A stretch of 64,000 bases of DNA. It comes from Pseudomonas protegens. Lineage in GTDB: Bacteria > Pseudomonadota > Gammaproteobacteria > Pseudomonadales > Pseudomonadaceae. Under the pieces are notes generated by a model. It had not been told where the DNA came from. It did no database searches and worked only from the letters and a program-made list of their open reading frames with translations. The translations under genes and the position numbers were made by a program. Of this stretch, positions 20,230 through 33,306 are shown piece by piece (within the stretch, counting starts at the first letter, position 1; each line of letters opens with the position of its first letter). The stretch covers positions 3,782,001 to 3,846,000 of the forward strand of contig NZ_CP060201.1 of assembly GCF_013407925.2 (NCBI RefSeq), read 5' to 3'.

Positions 20230-20594
20230 CCGGACTCCTTTGGATGATCGCAGGGAAAAAAGCGTCAAGTGACGAGCTTCAAGCGGCAGGTGTGCAGCGT
20301 CTGGCCAAGGGCCTGAGGTGGGTAGCGCTGGGGTTTGCCCGCCCCATTGACCGCAGTAGTGGCGCGATGTTGCAGGCGCCTGACTAAAAGGGCGGGTATC
20401 GGGACCCGGCTGCGGATGACGTCGGGCGGCAGGCCCATGCTGACGAAGTGCCTGCTATCGCTGCCAAAATGGCCGGCAGCCAGTGCAGACAGGCAAGCAT
20501 CATGCGAGGATTCGCCCTCGGCGGCCGGCGCCATTATAGGCGGCCGGGGACGCAGGACGAATCGATTCTCTTTCGGGCCAACAGGGAGTGTGAG
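20230..20594. other. Divergent intergenic region antiporter / DMT gene
   Basis: No gene is supported. A perfect TATAAT on the minus strand (20533-20538) lies between GC-rich arms GGCGGCCGGCGCC and GGCGGCC, with TTCGTC 17 bases upstream as a poor -35. It could give the antiporter a leader of about 300 bases. The stretch from 20240 to 20520 is otherwise featureless, except for a short GAGCTTCAAGCGGC tract near 20270. Confidence 0.4.
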
Positions 20595-21428
20595 GTGCTG
20601 GCGACATGTCTGGTTCTGGTGGCGGCGCTGCTGCATGCGACATGGAACACCCTGATCAAGTTCAGCGGCGAGCGCCTGTTGGTGGTGGCCTGCATGGACA
20701 GCGTGGCGCTGTTGTTCGTGGCGAGCATGCTGTTGTTCCTGCAATGGCCGCCGTTTTCGCTCTGGCCCTGGATCATCGCCTCGGCAGCCCTTGAACTCCT
20801 GTACCGCTATCTGTTGATCCAGGCGTATCGCGTGGGCGATTTGGGGCTGGTCTATCCACTGATGCGCGGTCTGTCGCCCCTGGTGGTGCTGGCCTTGACC
20901 CTGATCTTTGCCGGCGAGGCGCTCAATACGCAGCAGATCCTCGGCATCCTGCTGATTCCCTTCGGCATGCTCTGCCTGCTCTGGCAGGGCGGCGGCGGGG
21001 TGCGCCTGCCCTGGAACATGTTGCCGGTGGTGGTGTTGATCGGCCTGTGCATCGGTTGCTACACCTTCATCGACGGCCAGGCCTTGCGTCGCTGGCCTCA
21101 TCCGCTGGACTACCTGGCCTGGGTCACCCTGCTCAGTGCCTGGCCCTTTCCGCTGCTGGCCGTGGTCAGCAAGCGTCCGGCCTTCGTCCTGTTCTGGCGC
21201 GAGCAATGGCGCCTGGGGCTGAGCGTCGGATTCTGTGTGCTGTTGAGCTACGCCCTGGTGCTGTGGGCCATGCAGTTGGGCTCGATTGCCGAAGCGGCGG
21301 CGTTGCGCGAGATCAGTGTGATTTTGGTGGTGCTGTTCGGCATGCGCTACCTGAAAGAACCTTTCGGCCGGCCACGGCTCTTAGCCTGTGGGTTGGTACT
21401 GATCGGCATGTTGGTGATGAAGTTCTGA
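20595..21428 (+). CDS. DMT-superfamily (EamA-like) transporter, GTG start
   Basis: A 277-residue protein with about ten hydrophobic helices in two EamA-like halves (HATWNTLIKFSGE near the N-terminus, then LVYPLMRGLSPLVVLALTLIF). Members export amino acids or other small metabolites. I choose the GTG at 20595: AGGGAG lies seven bases upstream, and the protein then starts at the first helix. An ATG at 20448 would add 49 hydrophilic residues through the promoter region. The MAPEG gene follows after 35 bases and may be co-transcribed. Confidence 0.82.
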   Translation: MLATCLVLVAALLHATWNTLIKFSGERLLVVACMDSVALLFVASMLLFLQWPPFSLWPWIIASAALELLYRYLLIQAYRVGDLGLVYPLMRGLSPLVVLALTLIFAGEALNTQQILGILLIPFGMLCLLWQGGGGVRLPWNMLPVVVLIGLCIGCYTFIDGQALRRWPHPLDYLAWVTLLSAWPFPLLAVVSKRPAFVLFWREQWRLGLSVGFCVLLSYALVLWAMQLGSIAEAAALREISVILVVLFGMRYLKEPFGRPRLLACGLVLIGMLVMKF

Positions 21429-21463
21429 AGACCCCCTGAAAACTCTAAAAAAGGATGTGCTCC

Positions 21464-21847
21464 ATGACTGTCGCTTTCTGGTGTGTATTGATCGCCATTG
21501 TCCTGCCGTACCTGTGTACCGCCATTGCCAAGGGCGCCGGCCGATACGGGCTCCGTTCCAATCATGATCCGCGGGCGTTCCTGAGCACCCTGGAGGGGCT
21601 GCCCAAGCGGGCCCACAACGCGCAGCTCAACGGTTTCGAGGTGACCCCGGCATTCGCGGCGGCGGTGATCATCGCCCATGTGGCGGGCAACGCTGAGCTG
21701 GTGACGATCAACGTGCTGGCGGTGCTGTTTATCACTAGCCGCCTGCTGTACATGATCTGCTACCTGGCGGACTGGGCGATCCTGCGCTCCCTGGTGTGGT
21801 TCGTGGGCATGGGCCTGATCGCCAGCTTCTTCTTCGTTTCAGTCTGA
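21464..21847 (+). CDS. MAPEG family membrane protein
   Basis: A 127-residue protein with four hydrophobic helices. The segment GLPKRAHNAQLNGFEVTPAFAAAVI between helices 1 and 2 carries the conserved Arg and Asn-Glu pattern of MAPEG proteins (glutathione-linked or eicosanoid-type membrane enzymes). In bacteria most have no known substrate. The start at 21464 is eight bases after AAGGA; the ATG at 21455 overlaps that site. Confidence 0.85.
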   Translation: MTVAFWCVLIAIVLPYLCTAIAKGAGRYGLRSNHDPRAFLSTLEGLPKRAHNAQLNGFEVTPAFAAAVIIAHVAGNAELVTINVLAVLFITSRLLYMICYLADWAILRSLVWFVGMGLIASFFFVSV

Positions 21848-21857
21848 AACACCCTCT

Positions 21858-21921
21858 TGCAGGAGCCGGCTGCCGGCGATGGCGACCGTGAAGACGCTTT
21901 CGCCGGCAAGCCGGCTCCTAC
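21858..21921. repeat. REP-type inverted pair, family A
   Basis: GCAGGAGCCGGCTGCCGGCG faces GCCGGCAAGCCGGCTCCTAC, with a short spacer, between the convergent MAPEG and mltA genes. The left arm has lost bases relative to the consensus (GGCTGCCGG for GGCTTGCCGG). Confidence 0.82.
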
Positions 21922-21927
21922 AACGGG

Positions 21928-23103
21928 TCATGGGGTATCGGGCACTTCGGGCACTTTGGGCAGCGCCGCGCCCTTGGGCCAGAGCATCCAGATCTGCCCC
22001 TGCTGCTTCATGTCGCCGGCCAGTTGCCCGGCCGCCTCGCCGGTGCCCCAGAACAGATCGGCACGGACTTCGCCGGTAATCGCGCCGCCGGTGTCCTGAG
22101 CGGCCACGGGGCGCACCAGGCTGCTGCCATCCGGGCGCGTGGTGGATAGCCACAACAGGCTGCCCAAGGGAATTACCTTGCGGTCCACCGCGACGCTGTA
22201 GCCGGAAGTCAGCGGCACGTTCAGCGAGCCGCGGGGGCCTTCGTTGCTGTCCGGGTTGCGGTTGAAGAACACGTAGCTCGGGTTGCTGCCCAGCAGTTCG
22301 GGAATCCGCGTCGGGTGGGCCTTGGCCCAGGCGGCGATGGTGCCCATGGTCACTTCTTCTTTCTTCAATTCGCCCTGCTCCACCAGCCAACGGCCGATGG
22401 GTCGGTACGGATGGCCATTCTGATCGGCGTAGCCGATCCGCAGTTGGCGCCCGTCCTCCAGCTGGATCCTTCCCGAACCCTGGATCTGCAGGAATTGCAG
22501 GTCCATCGGGTCGGTCAGCCAGGCCAGCACCGGAGCCTTGACCCCCTTGGTTTCGATGGTCGCCGCATCGTCATAGGGCTTGAGCACCCGGCCTTCGAGT
22601 CGGCCTCGCAGGCGCTTGCCCTTGAGTTCCGGGTAGAGGCTGTCCAGGGCGACGATGATCATGTCGTCTGGCACCCCGTACACCGGCACATTGGCGCTCG
22701 GCGTCTGGGTCAGGCTGCCGGGATACACCGGCTCGTAGTAGCCGGTGATCAGGCCGGTGCTGCTGCCGCTGCCCGAGCGCAGGCCATAGACCTGCAGGTG
22801 CTCCTTGAGAAAGCTGCGGATGGCTGTCGGGGTCTGCGGCACATTGGCCGCTGCGCTGCAGGTGGCGCCCCAGATCGGATCGGCCTTCAAGCGGGTGCAG
22901 GCACTGCGCCAGGCGCCGAAGCCGGCGAGCAGGTCGTTGTCGGCGACGCTGGGCAGGGACTCCCAGGTCGCACTGTTGTAAGTGGCCAGGGCGTGGGTCT
23001 GCGGGACCTTGCTGGTGTCGCCGCCGTTGCAGCCGGCGAGCAGCACCAGGGCCGGCAGGGCCCAGAGCAGGTGGCGACGCCAGCGGAGGAAGCTCGGGTT
23101 CAT
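21928..23103 (-). CDS. mltA: Membrane-bound lytic murein transglycosylase A (MltA)
   Basis: A 391-residue lipoprotein: signal HLLWALPALVLLAGC with lipobox LAGC (Cys at about 24). It then has the MltA domain (GLITGYYEPVYPGS) and a C-terminal 3D domain with catalytic-Asp motif AAQDTGGAITGEVRADLFWG. It cleaves peptidoglycan glycan strands from the outer membrane face to form 1,6-anhydromuramyl ends. The ATG at 23103 begins the signal peptide. Confidence 0.94.
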   Translation of the reverse strand: MNPSFLRWRRHLLWALPALVLLAGCNGGDTSKVPQTHALATYNSATWESLPSVADNDLLAGFGAWRSACTRLKADPIWGATCSAAANVPQTPTAIRSFLKEHLQVYGLRSGSGSSTGLITGYYEPVYPGSLTQTPSANVPVYGVPDDMIIVALDSLYPELKGKRLRGRLEGRVLKPYDDAATIETKGVKAPVLAWLTDPMDLQFLQIQGSGRIQLEDGRQLRIGYADQNGHPYRPIGRWLVEQGELKKEEVTMGTIAAWAKAHPTRIPELLGSNPSYVFFNRNPDSNEGPRGSLNVPLTSGYSVAVDRKVIPLGSLLWLSTTRPDGSSLVRPVAAQDTGGAITGEVRADLFWGTGEAAGQLAGDMKQQGQIWMLWPKGAALPKVPEVPDTP

Positions 23104-23234
23104 GCTGTGTTTCCTTGGGGGGCGTCCATCAGCGGCATGACGATGGACAACCCCTATTGTTAATAGGGCTATTGGTGTTTGCCGGGGAGGCGAGGATACT
23201 GGCCGCCGTTTCCGTGACCTGACCTGAAGCCACC

Positions 23235-23684
23235 ATGACGCTAAAAAGACTTTCCGTTGTATTGCTGGCCTGCCTGACGCTTTCTGCCTGTGGCGGTGTC
23301 TACCCCAACTCGCCCCTGGGTCAGCGCAAGGCGATCTTCAAACAGATGCTCAAGACCGGCGAGGACCTGGGGGGCATGCTGCGTGGGCGGATTCCTTTCG
23401 ACGGCGCACGTTTTGCCGAAGGTGCGGTGAAGCTGGATGCCTTGTCCCATGAGCCCTGGAAGCATTTTCCCGAGGTCAAGGAAGAGGACCACAGCAGCGC
23501 CACCGATGATGTCTGGCGCAAGCAGGCGCGTTTCCAGGAGCTGGCGCGCAACCTTGAAGCGGCCACCGCCGAGTTGGTGACCATCAGCCAGGTCCAGCCC
23601 TACAAGGCCAGCAATCTGGGGCCGGCGGTGCAGAAAGTCGAGGACGTCTGCAGTGCCTGCCACAAAGAGTTTCGCAATCACTGA
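23235..23684 (+). CDS. Lipoprotein cytochrome c (c'-like, single C-terminal CxxCH)
   Basis: A 149-residue protein with a lipoprotein signal (LSVVLLACLTLSAC, lipobox LSAC) and one haem motif CSACH within the last 12 residues. A haem motif at the extreme C-terminus after a mostly helical region is the cytochrome c' layout. Most c' proteins are soluble and periplasmic; this one is predicted to be lipid-anchored. The function is unknown; c' proteins can bind NO or O2. It stands alone between mltA and a convergent DUF1090 gene. Confidence 0.8.
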   Translation: MTLKRLSVVLLACLTLSACGGVYPNSPLGQRKAIFKQMLKTGEDLGGMLRGRIPFDGARFAEGAVKLDALSHEPWKHFPEVKEEDHSSATDDVWRKQARFQELARNLEAATAELVTISQVQPYKASNLGPAVQKVEDVCSACHKEFRNH

Positions 23685-23712
23685 GTGACGTCGTTGCCAG
23701 GGAGGGCGACCG

Positions 23713-24108
23713 TTATTTGTCCAGTTCGTCCAGGGCTTGCTGCAGTTCCTTACGGGACTCGGCGAGCTTGTCCTTGCGCTTGTTGATCTTCTCCGAGTCG
23801 CCTTTCTTCATGGCCTTTTCCAGGTCGGCCTGACGTCGGCTGACCTCATGCTTGGCTTCCAGAACCTTGTTTTCCCGGTCCTTCTTCAGCGAGGCATCGG
23901 TGCAATGGGCGGTGACTTCGCTCAGGGCGCGCTCCAGGCCGGCCTGCTGATCGCTGTTGCCATGGGCCTTGGCCTGTTCGATCTGGGTCATGATGGCCTG
24001 GCGCTTGGCGGCGCAGCCGGTCAGTGGCTGGGCGGGTTCGGCGGCCAGCAGGGGCGCGCTCATCAGGCTGCACAGGGTCAGGGCAGCGAGGGACGGAAAC
24101 AGTTTCAT
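23713..24108 (-). CDS. DUF1090 family periplasmic protein
   Basis: A 131-residue protein with signal peptide MKLFPSLAALTLCSLMSAPLLAA. A Lys/Glu-rich helical region follows that looks like a coiled coil (about residues 70-131: KHEVSRRQADLEKAMKKGDSE and on), plus two cysteines that could form a disulphide (GCAAKRQ, HCTDAS). This matches DUF1090 (YqjC-like), whose members are stress-linked but uncharacterised. The start at 24108 gives the signal peptide; nine upstream in-frame codons are dropped. Confidence 0.82.
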   Translation of the reverse strand: MKLFPSLAALTLCSLMSAPLLAAEPAQPLTGCAAKRQAIMTQIEQAKAHGNSDQQAGLERALSEVTAHCTDASLKKDRENKVLEAKHEVSRRQADLEKAMKKGDSEKINKRKDKLAESRKELQQALDELDK

Positions 24109-24231
24109 GGAAGGCTCCAGGTGAAAAAAGATCAAAAAATAACCAATGAAAACGACTGACTGTCATACCGGGAATGGGCTGTTGGAGCGCATTCCCGCCG
24201 GGGTGGTTCAATGTGCGCCCCGGATCGCGGC

Positions 24232-27307
<3,076 letters not shown>

Positions 27308-27326
27308 CTCGACGGTTTCCTAAAAT

Positions 27327-28322
27327 TTACCGATGGTGAGTGTCGCCAGCCGGTCGCTGAAAATGGCGGACCTGGATCTGGAAACCATTACGTAAGCCCA
27401 CATAGAGGCTTTCCCCGGGAGTCAGTCCCGCAGCGGTGGCCCAGCGGGCCAAATCATCTTGTTCGAACCCTAGCCAGAGATCGCCGCAAGCCTCTTTGGC
27501 CCAGCTCTGGTTGTGGCTGCACAAGTCTGTTACCAACAGGCTGCCGCCTGGTTGCAGCAATTGGGCCATCTGCTTGAGGGCCTCGGCCGGTGCGGCGAAA
27601 TGGTGCAGGACCATGTTCAGCACCACGCAGTCGGCCGTCAGTTGTACGCCATCCAGTGCATCGGCCAGTTGCAGGCTGACGTTAGCCAGTGTTTCGCGTT
27701 CACACAGCTGACGCGCCAGTTCAAGCATCGCCGGACTGTTGTCCAGCGCGGTGACCCGGGCAAAGCGTCGGGCCAGGTCGGGGAGAAAACCACCGTCGCC
27801 GGGCCCCACTTCAATGGCCGTGGCCATGGGGTTGAAGCTCAGCTTGTCCAGTAGCGCGAGCACGCTGTCGCGGTACTGGGGCAGTCCTGCGATCAGGTCC
27901 TGCTGGGCGCGGAACTTATCCGCTACCCGGGAAAAAAAGTCCTGGCTGGCCGCGGCCCGTTGCCGGTGCACCAGGCCAATCCGCTTCTGGACATCCTGCG
28001 GCAGCCGCACCTGGTCGACTTCGTCCAGCAGTGCGGCGTGCAGCTTGCCGCCCAGGAGTTCGGTGTGGGGCAGGGCGCGGCGGTAGAAAATCGCGTTGCC
28101 TTCACGGCGGGTCGCCACCAGGCTGGCTTGGGCCAGAACCTTCAAATGGTGGCTCATGCCCGACTGGCCGATGGCAAAGATCTGCGCCAGTTCCAGCACG
28201 CCGAACGAGTCGTTGCTCAGGGCGCGCAATACATTGAGTCGCAGAGGATCGCCGCCGGCCTTGCACAGGGCCGCCAGTTCGTCGCAATCGTCATGCTCAA
28301 TGGTGGGTGCGCTCAGGTTCAT
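27327..28322 (-). CDS. ArsR-family regulator fused to a SAM-dependent methyltransferase domain (SahR-like)
   Basis: A 331-residue two-domain protein. The N-terminal ArsR-type winged helix (about residues 15-95) has ALSNDSFGVLELAQIFAIGQ and SGMSHHLKVLAQASLV. The C-terminal class-I methyltransferase fold has the SAM motif AIEVGPGDGGFLPDLARR near residue 170. The proteobacterial regulator SahR has this architecture and responds to SAH to control SAM-cycle genes. Position 19 bases before metK supports that role. The ATG at 28322 has no clear ribosome site, so a leaderless start or an upstream TTG at 28349 is possible. Confidence 0.82.
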   Translation of the reverse strand: MNLSAPTIEHDDCDELAALCKAGGDPLRLNVLRALSNDSFGVLELAQIFAIGQSGMSHHLKVLAQASLVATRREGNAIFYRRALPHTELLGGKLHAALLDEVDQVRLPQDVQKRIGLVHRQRAAASQDFFSRVADKFRAQQDLIAGLPQYRDSVLALLDKLSFNPMATAIEVGPGDGGFLPDLARRFARVTALDNSPAMLELARQLCERETLANVSLQLADALDGVQLTADCVVLNMVLHHFAAPAEALKQMAQLLQPGGSLLVTDLCSHNQSWAKEACGDLWLGFEQDDLARWATAAGLTPGESLYVGLRNGFQIQVRHFQRPAGDTHHR

Positions 28323-28362
28323 AGGGGCGCAGTCTAGAGGTGGCTGCAAAGGCCTGCAAGAT

Positions 28363-28386
28363 CAATATCAAAAAGTTTTGATATTG
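28363..28386. promoter_or_regulatory. Perfect palindrome, probable SahR-like operator
   Basis: Arms CAATATCAAAA and TTTTGATATTG are exact reverse complements with a two-base spacer. It lies 41 bases upstream of the ArsR-methyltransferase ATG in the gap to tkt. On the minus strand a TTGCAG / 17 bases / TAGACT promoter candidate follows at once, so a bound repressor would block it. No second copy is near metF or ahcY. Confidence 0.72.
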
Positions 28387-28580
28387 CCTCGCGAGGGGCC
28401 TTTGCCAGAGCCTTGATTGCCCTGTCAGCCGGCGGCAAGCGGGTTTCCTCGGTGGATTGCCGGCTTATCCAGGGGAAAAACATGCCTGAGTGACTATCTG
28501 TCATTGCCCCCGCCAGACGCCTGAGGGAAAATGCAGGCCTTTTTTCCGTTTCGTTTTATTCAATCCCCAGGAGATCAGCG

Positions 28581-30578
28581 ATGCCCAGCCGTCGTGAGCG
28601 TGCCAACGCCATTCGTGCCCTCAGCATGGATGCCGTGCAAAAAGCCAACAGCGGCCATCCAGGTGCCCCCATGGGTATGGCGGATATCGCCGAAGTACTT
28701 TGGCGTGACTACCTCAAGCACAACCCGAGCAATCCATCCTTCGCCGACCGTGACCGCTTCGTGCTGTCCAACGGTCATGGCTCGATGCTGATCTACTCGC
28801 TGTTGCACCTGACCGGCTACGACCTGTCGATCGATGACCTGAAGAACTTCCGCCAACTGCACAGCCGCACCCCGGGCCACCCGGAGTTCGGCTACACCCC
28901 AGGCGTGGAAACCACCACTGGTCCGCTGGGCCAGGGCCTGGCCAATGCCGTGGGCTTCGCCCTGGCGGAAAAGGTCCTGGCGGCGCAGTTCAACCGTCCA
29001 GGCCACAACATCGTCGATCACCACACCTACGTGTTCCTGGGTGATGGCTGCATGATGGAAGGCATTTCCCATGAAGTGGCGTCCCTGGCCGGTACCCTGG
29101 GCCTGGGCAAGCTGATTGCCTTCTACGATGACAACGGCATTTCCATCGACGGCGAAGTCGAAGGCTGGTTCACCGATGACACGCCCAAGCGTTTCGAAGC
29201 CTACAACTGGCAGGTGATCCGCAATGTCGACGGCCACGATCCGGAAGAGATCAAGACCGCCATCGACACCGCGCGCAAGAGCCCGCTGCCGACCCTGATC
29301 TGCTGCAAGACCACCATCGGTTTCGGTTCGCCGAACAAGCAAGGCAAGGAAGACTGCCACGGCGCGCCACTGGGTGCCGAGGAAATCGCCCTGACCCGCG
29401 CTGCGCTGAAGTGGAACCATGGCCCGTTCGAAATCCCGGCTGACATCTATGCCGAGTGGGACGCCAAGGAAGCCGGTCGCGCCGTCGAAGCCGAGTGGGA
29501 TCAGCGTTTCGCCGCCTACTCCGCCGCATTCCCCACCGAAGCCAACGAACTGGTGCGTCGCCTTGCCGGTGATCTGCCTGCGGACTTCGCCGAGAAGGCC
29601 AACGCCTACATCGCTGAAGTCGCGGCCAAGGGCGAAACCATCGCCAGCCGTAAAGCCAGCCAGAACACCCTGAACGCCTTCGGCCCGCTGCTGCCTGAAT
29701 TCCTCGGCGGTTCGGCCGACCTGGCCGGCTCCAACCTGACCCTGTGGAAAGGCTGCAAGGGCGTCAGCGCGGAAGACGCCAGCGGCAACTACATGTACTA
29801 CGGCGTGCGCGAGTTCGGCATGACCGCCATCATGAACGGCGTCGCCCTGCACGGCGGCCTGGTGCCTTACGGCGCGACCTTCCTGATGTTCATGGAATAC
29901 GCGCGCAACGCGGTGCGCATGTCGGCACTGATGAAGCAGCGGGTGATCCACGTCTACACCCACGACTCCATCGGCCTGGGCGAAGACGGCCCGACTCACC
30001 AGCCGATCGAGCAGCTGACCAGCCTGCGCAGCACCCCGAACCTCGACACCTGGCGCCCGGCCGATGCCGTGGAGTCGGCGGTGTCCTGGAAGTGCGCCCT
30101 GGAGCGCAAGGACGGCCCATCGGCGCTGATCTTCTCCCGGCAGAACCTGCAGCACCAAACCCGTGATGCCGGGCAGATCGCCGACGTCAGCCGCGGTGGC
30201 TACGTGTTGAAGGACTGCGCCGGCGAGCCTGAGCTGATCCTGATCGCCACCGGTTCGGAAGTGGGCCTGGCGGTTCAGGCGTTCGACAAGCTGACCGAGC
30301 AGGGCCGCAAGGTGCGTGTGGTGTCCATGCCATGCACCAGCGTGTTCGACGCTCAGGATGCCGGCTACAAGCAGTCGGTGCTGCCGCTGCAGGTCAGCGC
30401 GCGGATCGCCATCGAAGCCGCTCACGCCGACTTCTGGTACAAGTACGTCGGTCTGGAAGGCCGCGTGATCGGCATGACCACCTACGGTGAATCGGCCCCT
30501 GCGCCGGCCTTGTTCGAAGAGTTCGGTTTCACCCTGGACAACATCCTGGGCCAGGCCGAAGAGCTGCTGGAAGACTAA
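28581..30578 (+). CDS. tktA: Transketolase
   Basis: A 665-residue TPP enzyme of the non-oxidative pentose phosphate and Entner-Doudoroff-linked pathways. Motifs: [15 protein letters not shown] (active-site His), the TPP motif [18 protein letters not shown], and [14 protein letters not shown] in the pyrimidine domain. An AGGAG ribosome site lies seven bases before ATG 28581. It is divergent from the SahR-like/metK operon and followed by epd, pgk and fba, the conserved pseudomonad carbon-metabolism block. Confidence 0.96.
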   Translation: MPSRRERANAIRALSMDAVQKANSGHPGAPMGMADIAEVLWRDYLKHNPSNPSFADRDRFVLSNGHGSMLIYSLLHLTGYDLSIDDLKNFRQLHSRTPGHPEFGYTPGVETTTGPLGQGLANAVGFALAEKVLAAQFNRPGHNIVDHHTYVFLGDGCMMEGISHEVASLAGTLGLGKLIAFYDDNGISIDGEVEGWFTDDTPKRFEAYNWQVIRNVDGHDPEEIKTAIDTARKSPLPTLICCKTTIGFGSPNKQGKEDCHGAPLGAEEIALTRAALKWNHGPFEIPADIYAEWDAKEAGRAVEAEWDQRFAAYSAAFPTEANELVRRLAGDLPADFAEKANAYIAEVAAKGETIASRKASQNTLNAFGPLLPEFLGGSADLAGSNLTLWKGCKGVSAEDASGNYMYYGVREFGMTAIMNGVALHGGLVPYGATFLMFMEYARNAVRMSALMKQRVIHVYTHDSIGLGEDGPTHQPIEQLTSLRSTPNLDTWRPADAVESAVSWKCALERKDGPSALIFSRQNLQHQTRDAGQIADVSRGGYVLKDCAGEPELILIATGSEVGLAVQAFDKLTEQGRKVRVVSMPCTSVFDAQDAGYKQSVLPLQVSARIAIEAAHADFWYKYVGLEGRVIGMTTYGESAPAPALFEEFGFTLDNILGQAEELLED

Positions 30579-30609
30579 ACCCGGAAGCCGGGTTGTCTGC
30601 ACTGATGCA

Positions 30610-30674
30610 ATCGCGAGCAAGCTCGCTCCTGCCGGGATGTTTACCGTCCTTGTGGGAGCGAGCTTGCTCGCGAT
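30610..30674. repeat. REP-type inverted pair, family C
   Basis: ATCGCGAGCAAGCTCGCTCC faces GGGAGCGAGCTTGCTCGCGA with a 25-base spacer between tktA and epd. The transcript could form a strong hairpin, but it lacks a U-run. Confidence 0.85.
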
Positions 30675-30731
30675 GACGATGGCGCAGGCAGCACCAAGCG
30701 GATGGTTTCATTACCGGTCATTGAGAACCCC

Positions 30732-31811
30732 ATGCCTCAACCGCGTCCCTACAAAGTTGCACTCAACGGCTACGGCCGGATTGGTCGTTGCGTCTTGCGT
30801 GCTCTGTTCGAGCGAGGGGCTGCGGCCGGGTTCGAGATCGTCGCCATCAACGATCTGGCCGACATGGCCAGCGTCGAATACCTGACACGCTTCGACTCCA
30901 CCCACGGCCGGTTTCCCGGCGAGGTGAAGGTCGACGGCGATTGTCTGCATATCAATGGCAATTGCGTGAAAGTGCTGCGCAGTGCCACCCCCGAAGGCAT
31001 CGATTGGGCGTCCCTGGGCGTCGATCTGGTGCTGGAATGCTCCGGTGCCTACCACACCCGCGTAGACGGCCAGCGGTTCCTCGACGCCGGCGCGCCGCGG
31101 GTGCTGTTCTCCCAGCCGATGGCCAGCGAGGCGGATGTCGACGCCACCATCGTCTACGGGGTCAATCAGGACTGCCTGACCGGCGCCGAGCTGCTGGTGT
31201 CCAACGCCTCCTGCACCACCAACTGCGGCGTGCCGCTGTTGCGCCTGCTGGATCAGGCCATTGGCCTGGAGTACGTGTCGATCACCACCATTCACTCGGC
31301 GATGAACGACCAGCCGGTGATCGATGCCTATCACCACGAAGACCTGCGCCGGACCCGTTCGGCGTTCCAGTCGGTGATTCCGGTGTCCACAGGTCTGGCG
31401 CGCGGTATCGAGCGCTTGTTGCCGGAACTTGCCGGAAGAATCCAGGCCAAAGCAGTGCGGGTGCCGACGGTCAACGTGTCTTGCCTCGATATCACGATGC
31501 AGACTGTGAGCGATACCGACGCCGCCGAGGTCAACCGGATCCTGCGCGAGGCCGCCACCAGCGGTCCGCTCAAGGGCCTTTTGGCCTATACCGAGTTGCC
31601 GCACGCCAGCTGTGATTTCAATCATGACCCTCATTCGGCGATCGTCGATGCCAGTCAGACCCGTGTTTCCGGCCCCCGGCTGGTGAACATCCTGGCCTGG
31701 TTCGACAACGAATGGGGCTTTGCCAACCGGATGCTGGATGTTGCAGGGCACTACCTGCAAACAGCCACTCCACGCTCTGCCACTAAACTCTCTGTTTCTG
31801 AACAACAGTAA
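30732..31811 (+). CDS. epd: D-erythrose-4-phosphate dehydrogenase Epd
   Basis: A 359-residue GAPDH-family enzyme with NAD motif NGYGRIGRC and catalytic Cys in [10 protein letters not shown]. The segment [21 protein letters not shown], in place of the GAPDH form, marks it as Epd. It oxidises erythrose-4-phosphate to 4-phosphoerythronate, the first step of the DXP-dependent pyridoxal phosphate pathway. I use ATG 30732; the frame is open upstream. GAPDH activity in gluconeogenesis cannot be excluded. Confidence 0.93.
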   Translation: MPQPRPYKVALNGYGRIGRCVLRALFERGAAAGFEIVAINDLADMASVEYLTRFDSTHGRFPGEVKVDGDCLHINGNCVKVLRSATPEGIDWASLGVDLVLECSGAYHTRVDGQRFLDAGAPRVLFSQPMASEADVDATIVYGVNQDCLTGAELLVSNASCTTNCGVPLLRLLDQAIGLEYVSITTIHSAMNDQPVIDAYHHEDLRRTRSAFQSVIPVSTGLARGIERLLPELAGRIQAKAVRVPTVNVSCLDITMQTVSDTDAAEVNRILREAATSGPLKGLLAYTELPHASCDFNHDPHSAIVDASQTRVSGPRLVNILAWFDNEWGFANRMLDVAGHYLQTATPRSATKLSVSEQQ

Positions 31812-31828
31812 CCCAGGAATTGCGACCC

Positions 31829-32992
31829 ATGACCGTGTTGAAGATGACCGACCTCGATCTGCAAGGTAAGCGCGTGCTGATCCGCGAAGACCTCAACGTC
31901 CCAGTCAAGGACGGTGTTGTCACCAGCGATGCGCGGATCCTGGCTTCGCTGCCGACCATCAAGCTGGCCCTGGAAAAGGGCGCGGCAGTGATGGTCTGCT
32001 CGCACCTGGGCCGCCCGACCGAAGGCGAGTTCTCTGCCGAGAACAGCCTCAAGCCGGTGGCCGACTACCTGAGCCGCGCCCTGGGCCGCGACGTGCCGCT
32101 GGTGGCCGACTACCTGGGTGGCGTCGAGGTCAAGGCCGGCGACGTCGTGCTGTTCGAGAACGTGCGCTTCAACAAGGGCGAGAAAAAGAACGCCGACGAA
32201 CTGGCCCAGCAATACGCCGCCCTGTGCGACGTGTTCGTGATGGACGCCTTCGGCACCGCGCACCGTGCCGAGGGCTCGACCCACGGCGTGGCCAAGTTCG
32301 CCAAAGTCGCCGCCGCTGGCCCGCTGCTGGCCGCTGAACTGGATGCACTGGGCAAGGCCCTGGGCAACCCGGCCAAGCCGATGGCGGCCATCGTTGCCGG
32401 CTCCAAGGTGTCGACCAAGCTGGACGTACTCAACAGCCTGAGCCAGATCTGCGACCAGCTGATTGTCGGCGGCGGCATCGCCAACACCTTCCTCGCTGCT
32501 GCCGGGCATCCGGTGGGCAAGTCGCTGTACGAGCCAGACCTGCTGGACACCGCCCGTGCCATCGCCGCCAAGGTCAGCGTGCCGCTGCCAGTGGACGTGG
32601 TGGTGGCCAAGGAATTCGCCGAAAGCGCTGAAGCGACCGTCAAGCTGATCGCCGACGTGGCCGCCGATGACATGATCCTCGACATCGGTCCGCAAACCGC
32701 CGCGCAGTTCGCCGAACTGCTGAAATCCTCCAAGACCATCCTCTGGAACGGTCCGGTGGGCGTGTTCGAATTCGACCAGTTCGGCAACGGCACCCAGGTG
32801 CTGGCCCAGGCCATCGCCGACAGCGCCGCGTTCTCCATCGCAGGCGGTGGCGACACCCTGGCAGCCATCGACAAATATGGCGTGGCTCAGCAGATCTCCT
32901 ACATTTCCACCGGTGGTGGCGCGTTCCTCGAGTTCGTCGAGGGCAAGGTGCTGCCAGCGGTTGAAGTCCTGGAAGCCCGGGCCAAGGCCTGA
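31829..32992 (+). CDS. pgk: Phosphoglycerate kinase
   Basis: A 387-residue kinase, the usual bacterial length. It interconverts 1,3-bisphosphoglycerate and 3-phosphoglycerate with ATP. N-terminal [14 protein letters not shown] and the GGDTLAAI nucleotide segment near the C-terminus are diagnostic, as is NGPVGVFEF. The ATG at 31829 lies 17 bases after the epd stop, so epd and pgk are co-transcribed. An open frame before the ATG is ignored. Confidence 0.97.
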   Translation: MTVLKMTDLDLQGKRVLIREDLNVPVKDGVVTSDARILASLPTIKLALEKGAAVMVCSHLGRPTEGEFSAENSLKPVADYLSRALGRDVPLVADYLGGVEVKAGDVVLFENVRFNKGEKKNADELAQQYAALCDVFVMDAFGTAHRAEGSTHGVAKFAKVAAAGPLLAAELDALGKALGNPAKPMAAIVAGSKVSTKLDVLNSLSQICDQLIVGGGIANTFLAAAGHPVGKSLYEPDLLDTARAIAAKVSVPLPVDVVVAKEFAESAEATVKLIADVAADDMILDIGPQTAAQFAELLKSSKTILWNGPVGVFEFDQFGNGTQVLAQAIADSAAFSIAGGGDTLAAIDKYGVAQQISYISTGGGAFLEFVEGKVLPAVEVLEARAKA

Positions 32993-33024
32993 GAGTCCCG
33001 TTGGCCGGGCAAAGGAGTGTTCTG

Positions 33025-33246
33025 ATGGTCAAGACGTTGCCACTGTTGATCGCCGTGGCGTTGCTGGCGGGGTGCTCCAGTGCCCCGCAGGCAAAACCGG
33101 CGGACGAGGCGGGCGAGCCGAACAAGGGCTGTTATCAGGCCGATTGGCAGGCCGAGACCGCGCCGGTGATCAACAAGCGCCTGGGCCCCGAAGGCCTGGA
33201 GAAGTACGAGACACCGTCAAAGACCAGGGAACAGGGTTGCCCTTGA
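33025..33246 (+). CDS. Small lipoprotein between pgk and fba
   Basis: A 73-residue protein with a lipoprotein signal (MVKTLPLLIAVALLAGC, lipobox LAGC) and a mature part of about 55 residues containing two more cysteines (KGCYQADW and the C-terminal EQGCP). I know no function. It follows pgk by 32 bases with a strong AAAGGAG ribosome site, so it rides in the glycolytic operon. The two mature cysteines could form a disulphide in the periplasm. Confidence 0.75.
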   Translation: MVKTLPLLIAVALLAGCSSAPQAKPADEAGEPNKGCYQADWQAETAPVINKRLGPEGLEKYETPSKTREQGCP

Positions 33247-33306
33247 CCGGTCAGATCGGATAACGCAATGCGCTGGAGCCTCTGGGCTGCCGGCCGAGGA
33301 ACATTG

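Noticed and set aside
28575..30620. 681-codon frame antisense to tktA
   Set aside because: Shadow of transketolase; no motifs, covers the terminal REP element.
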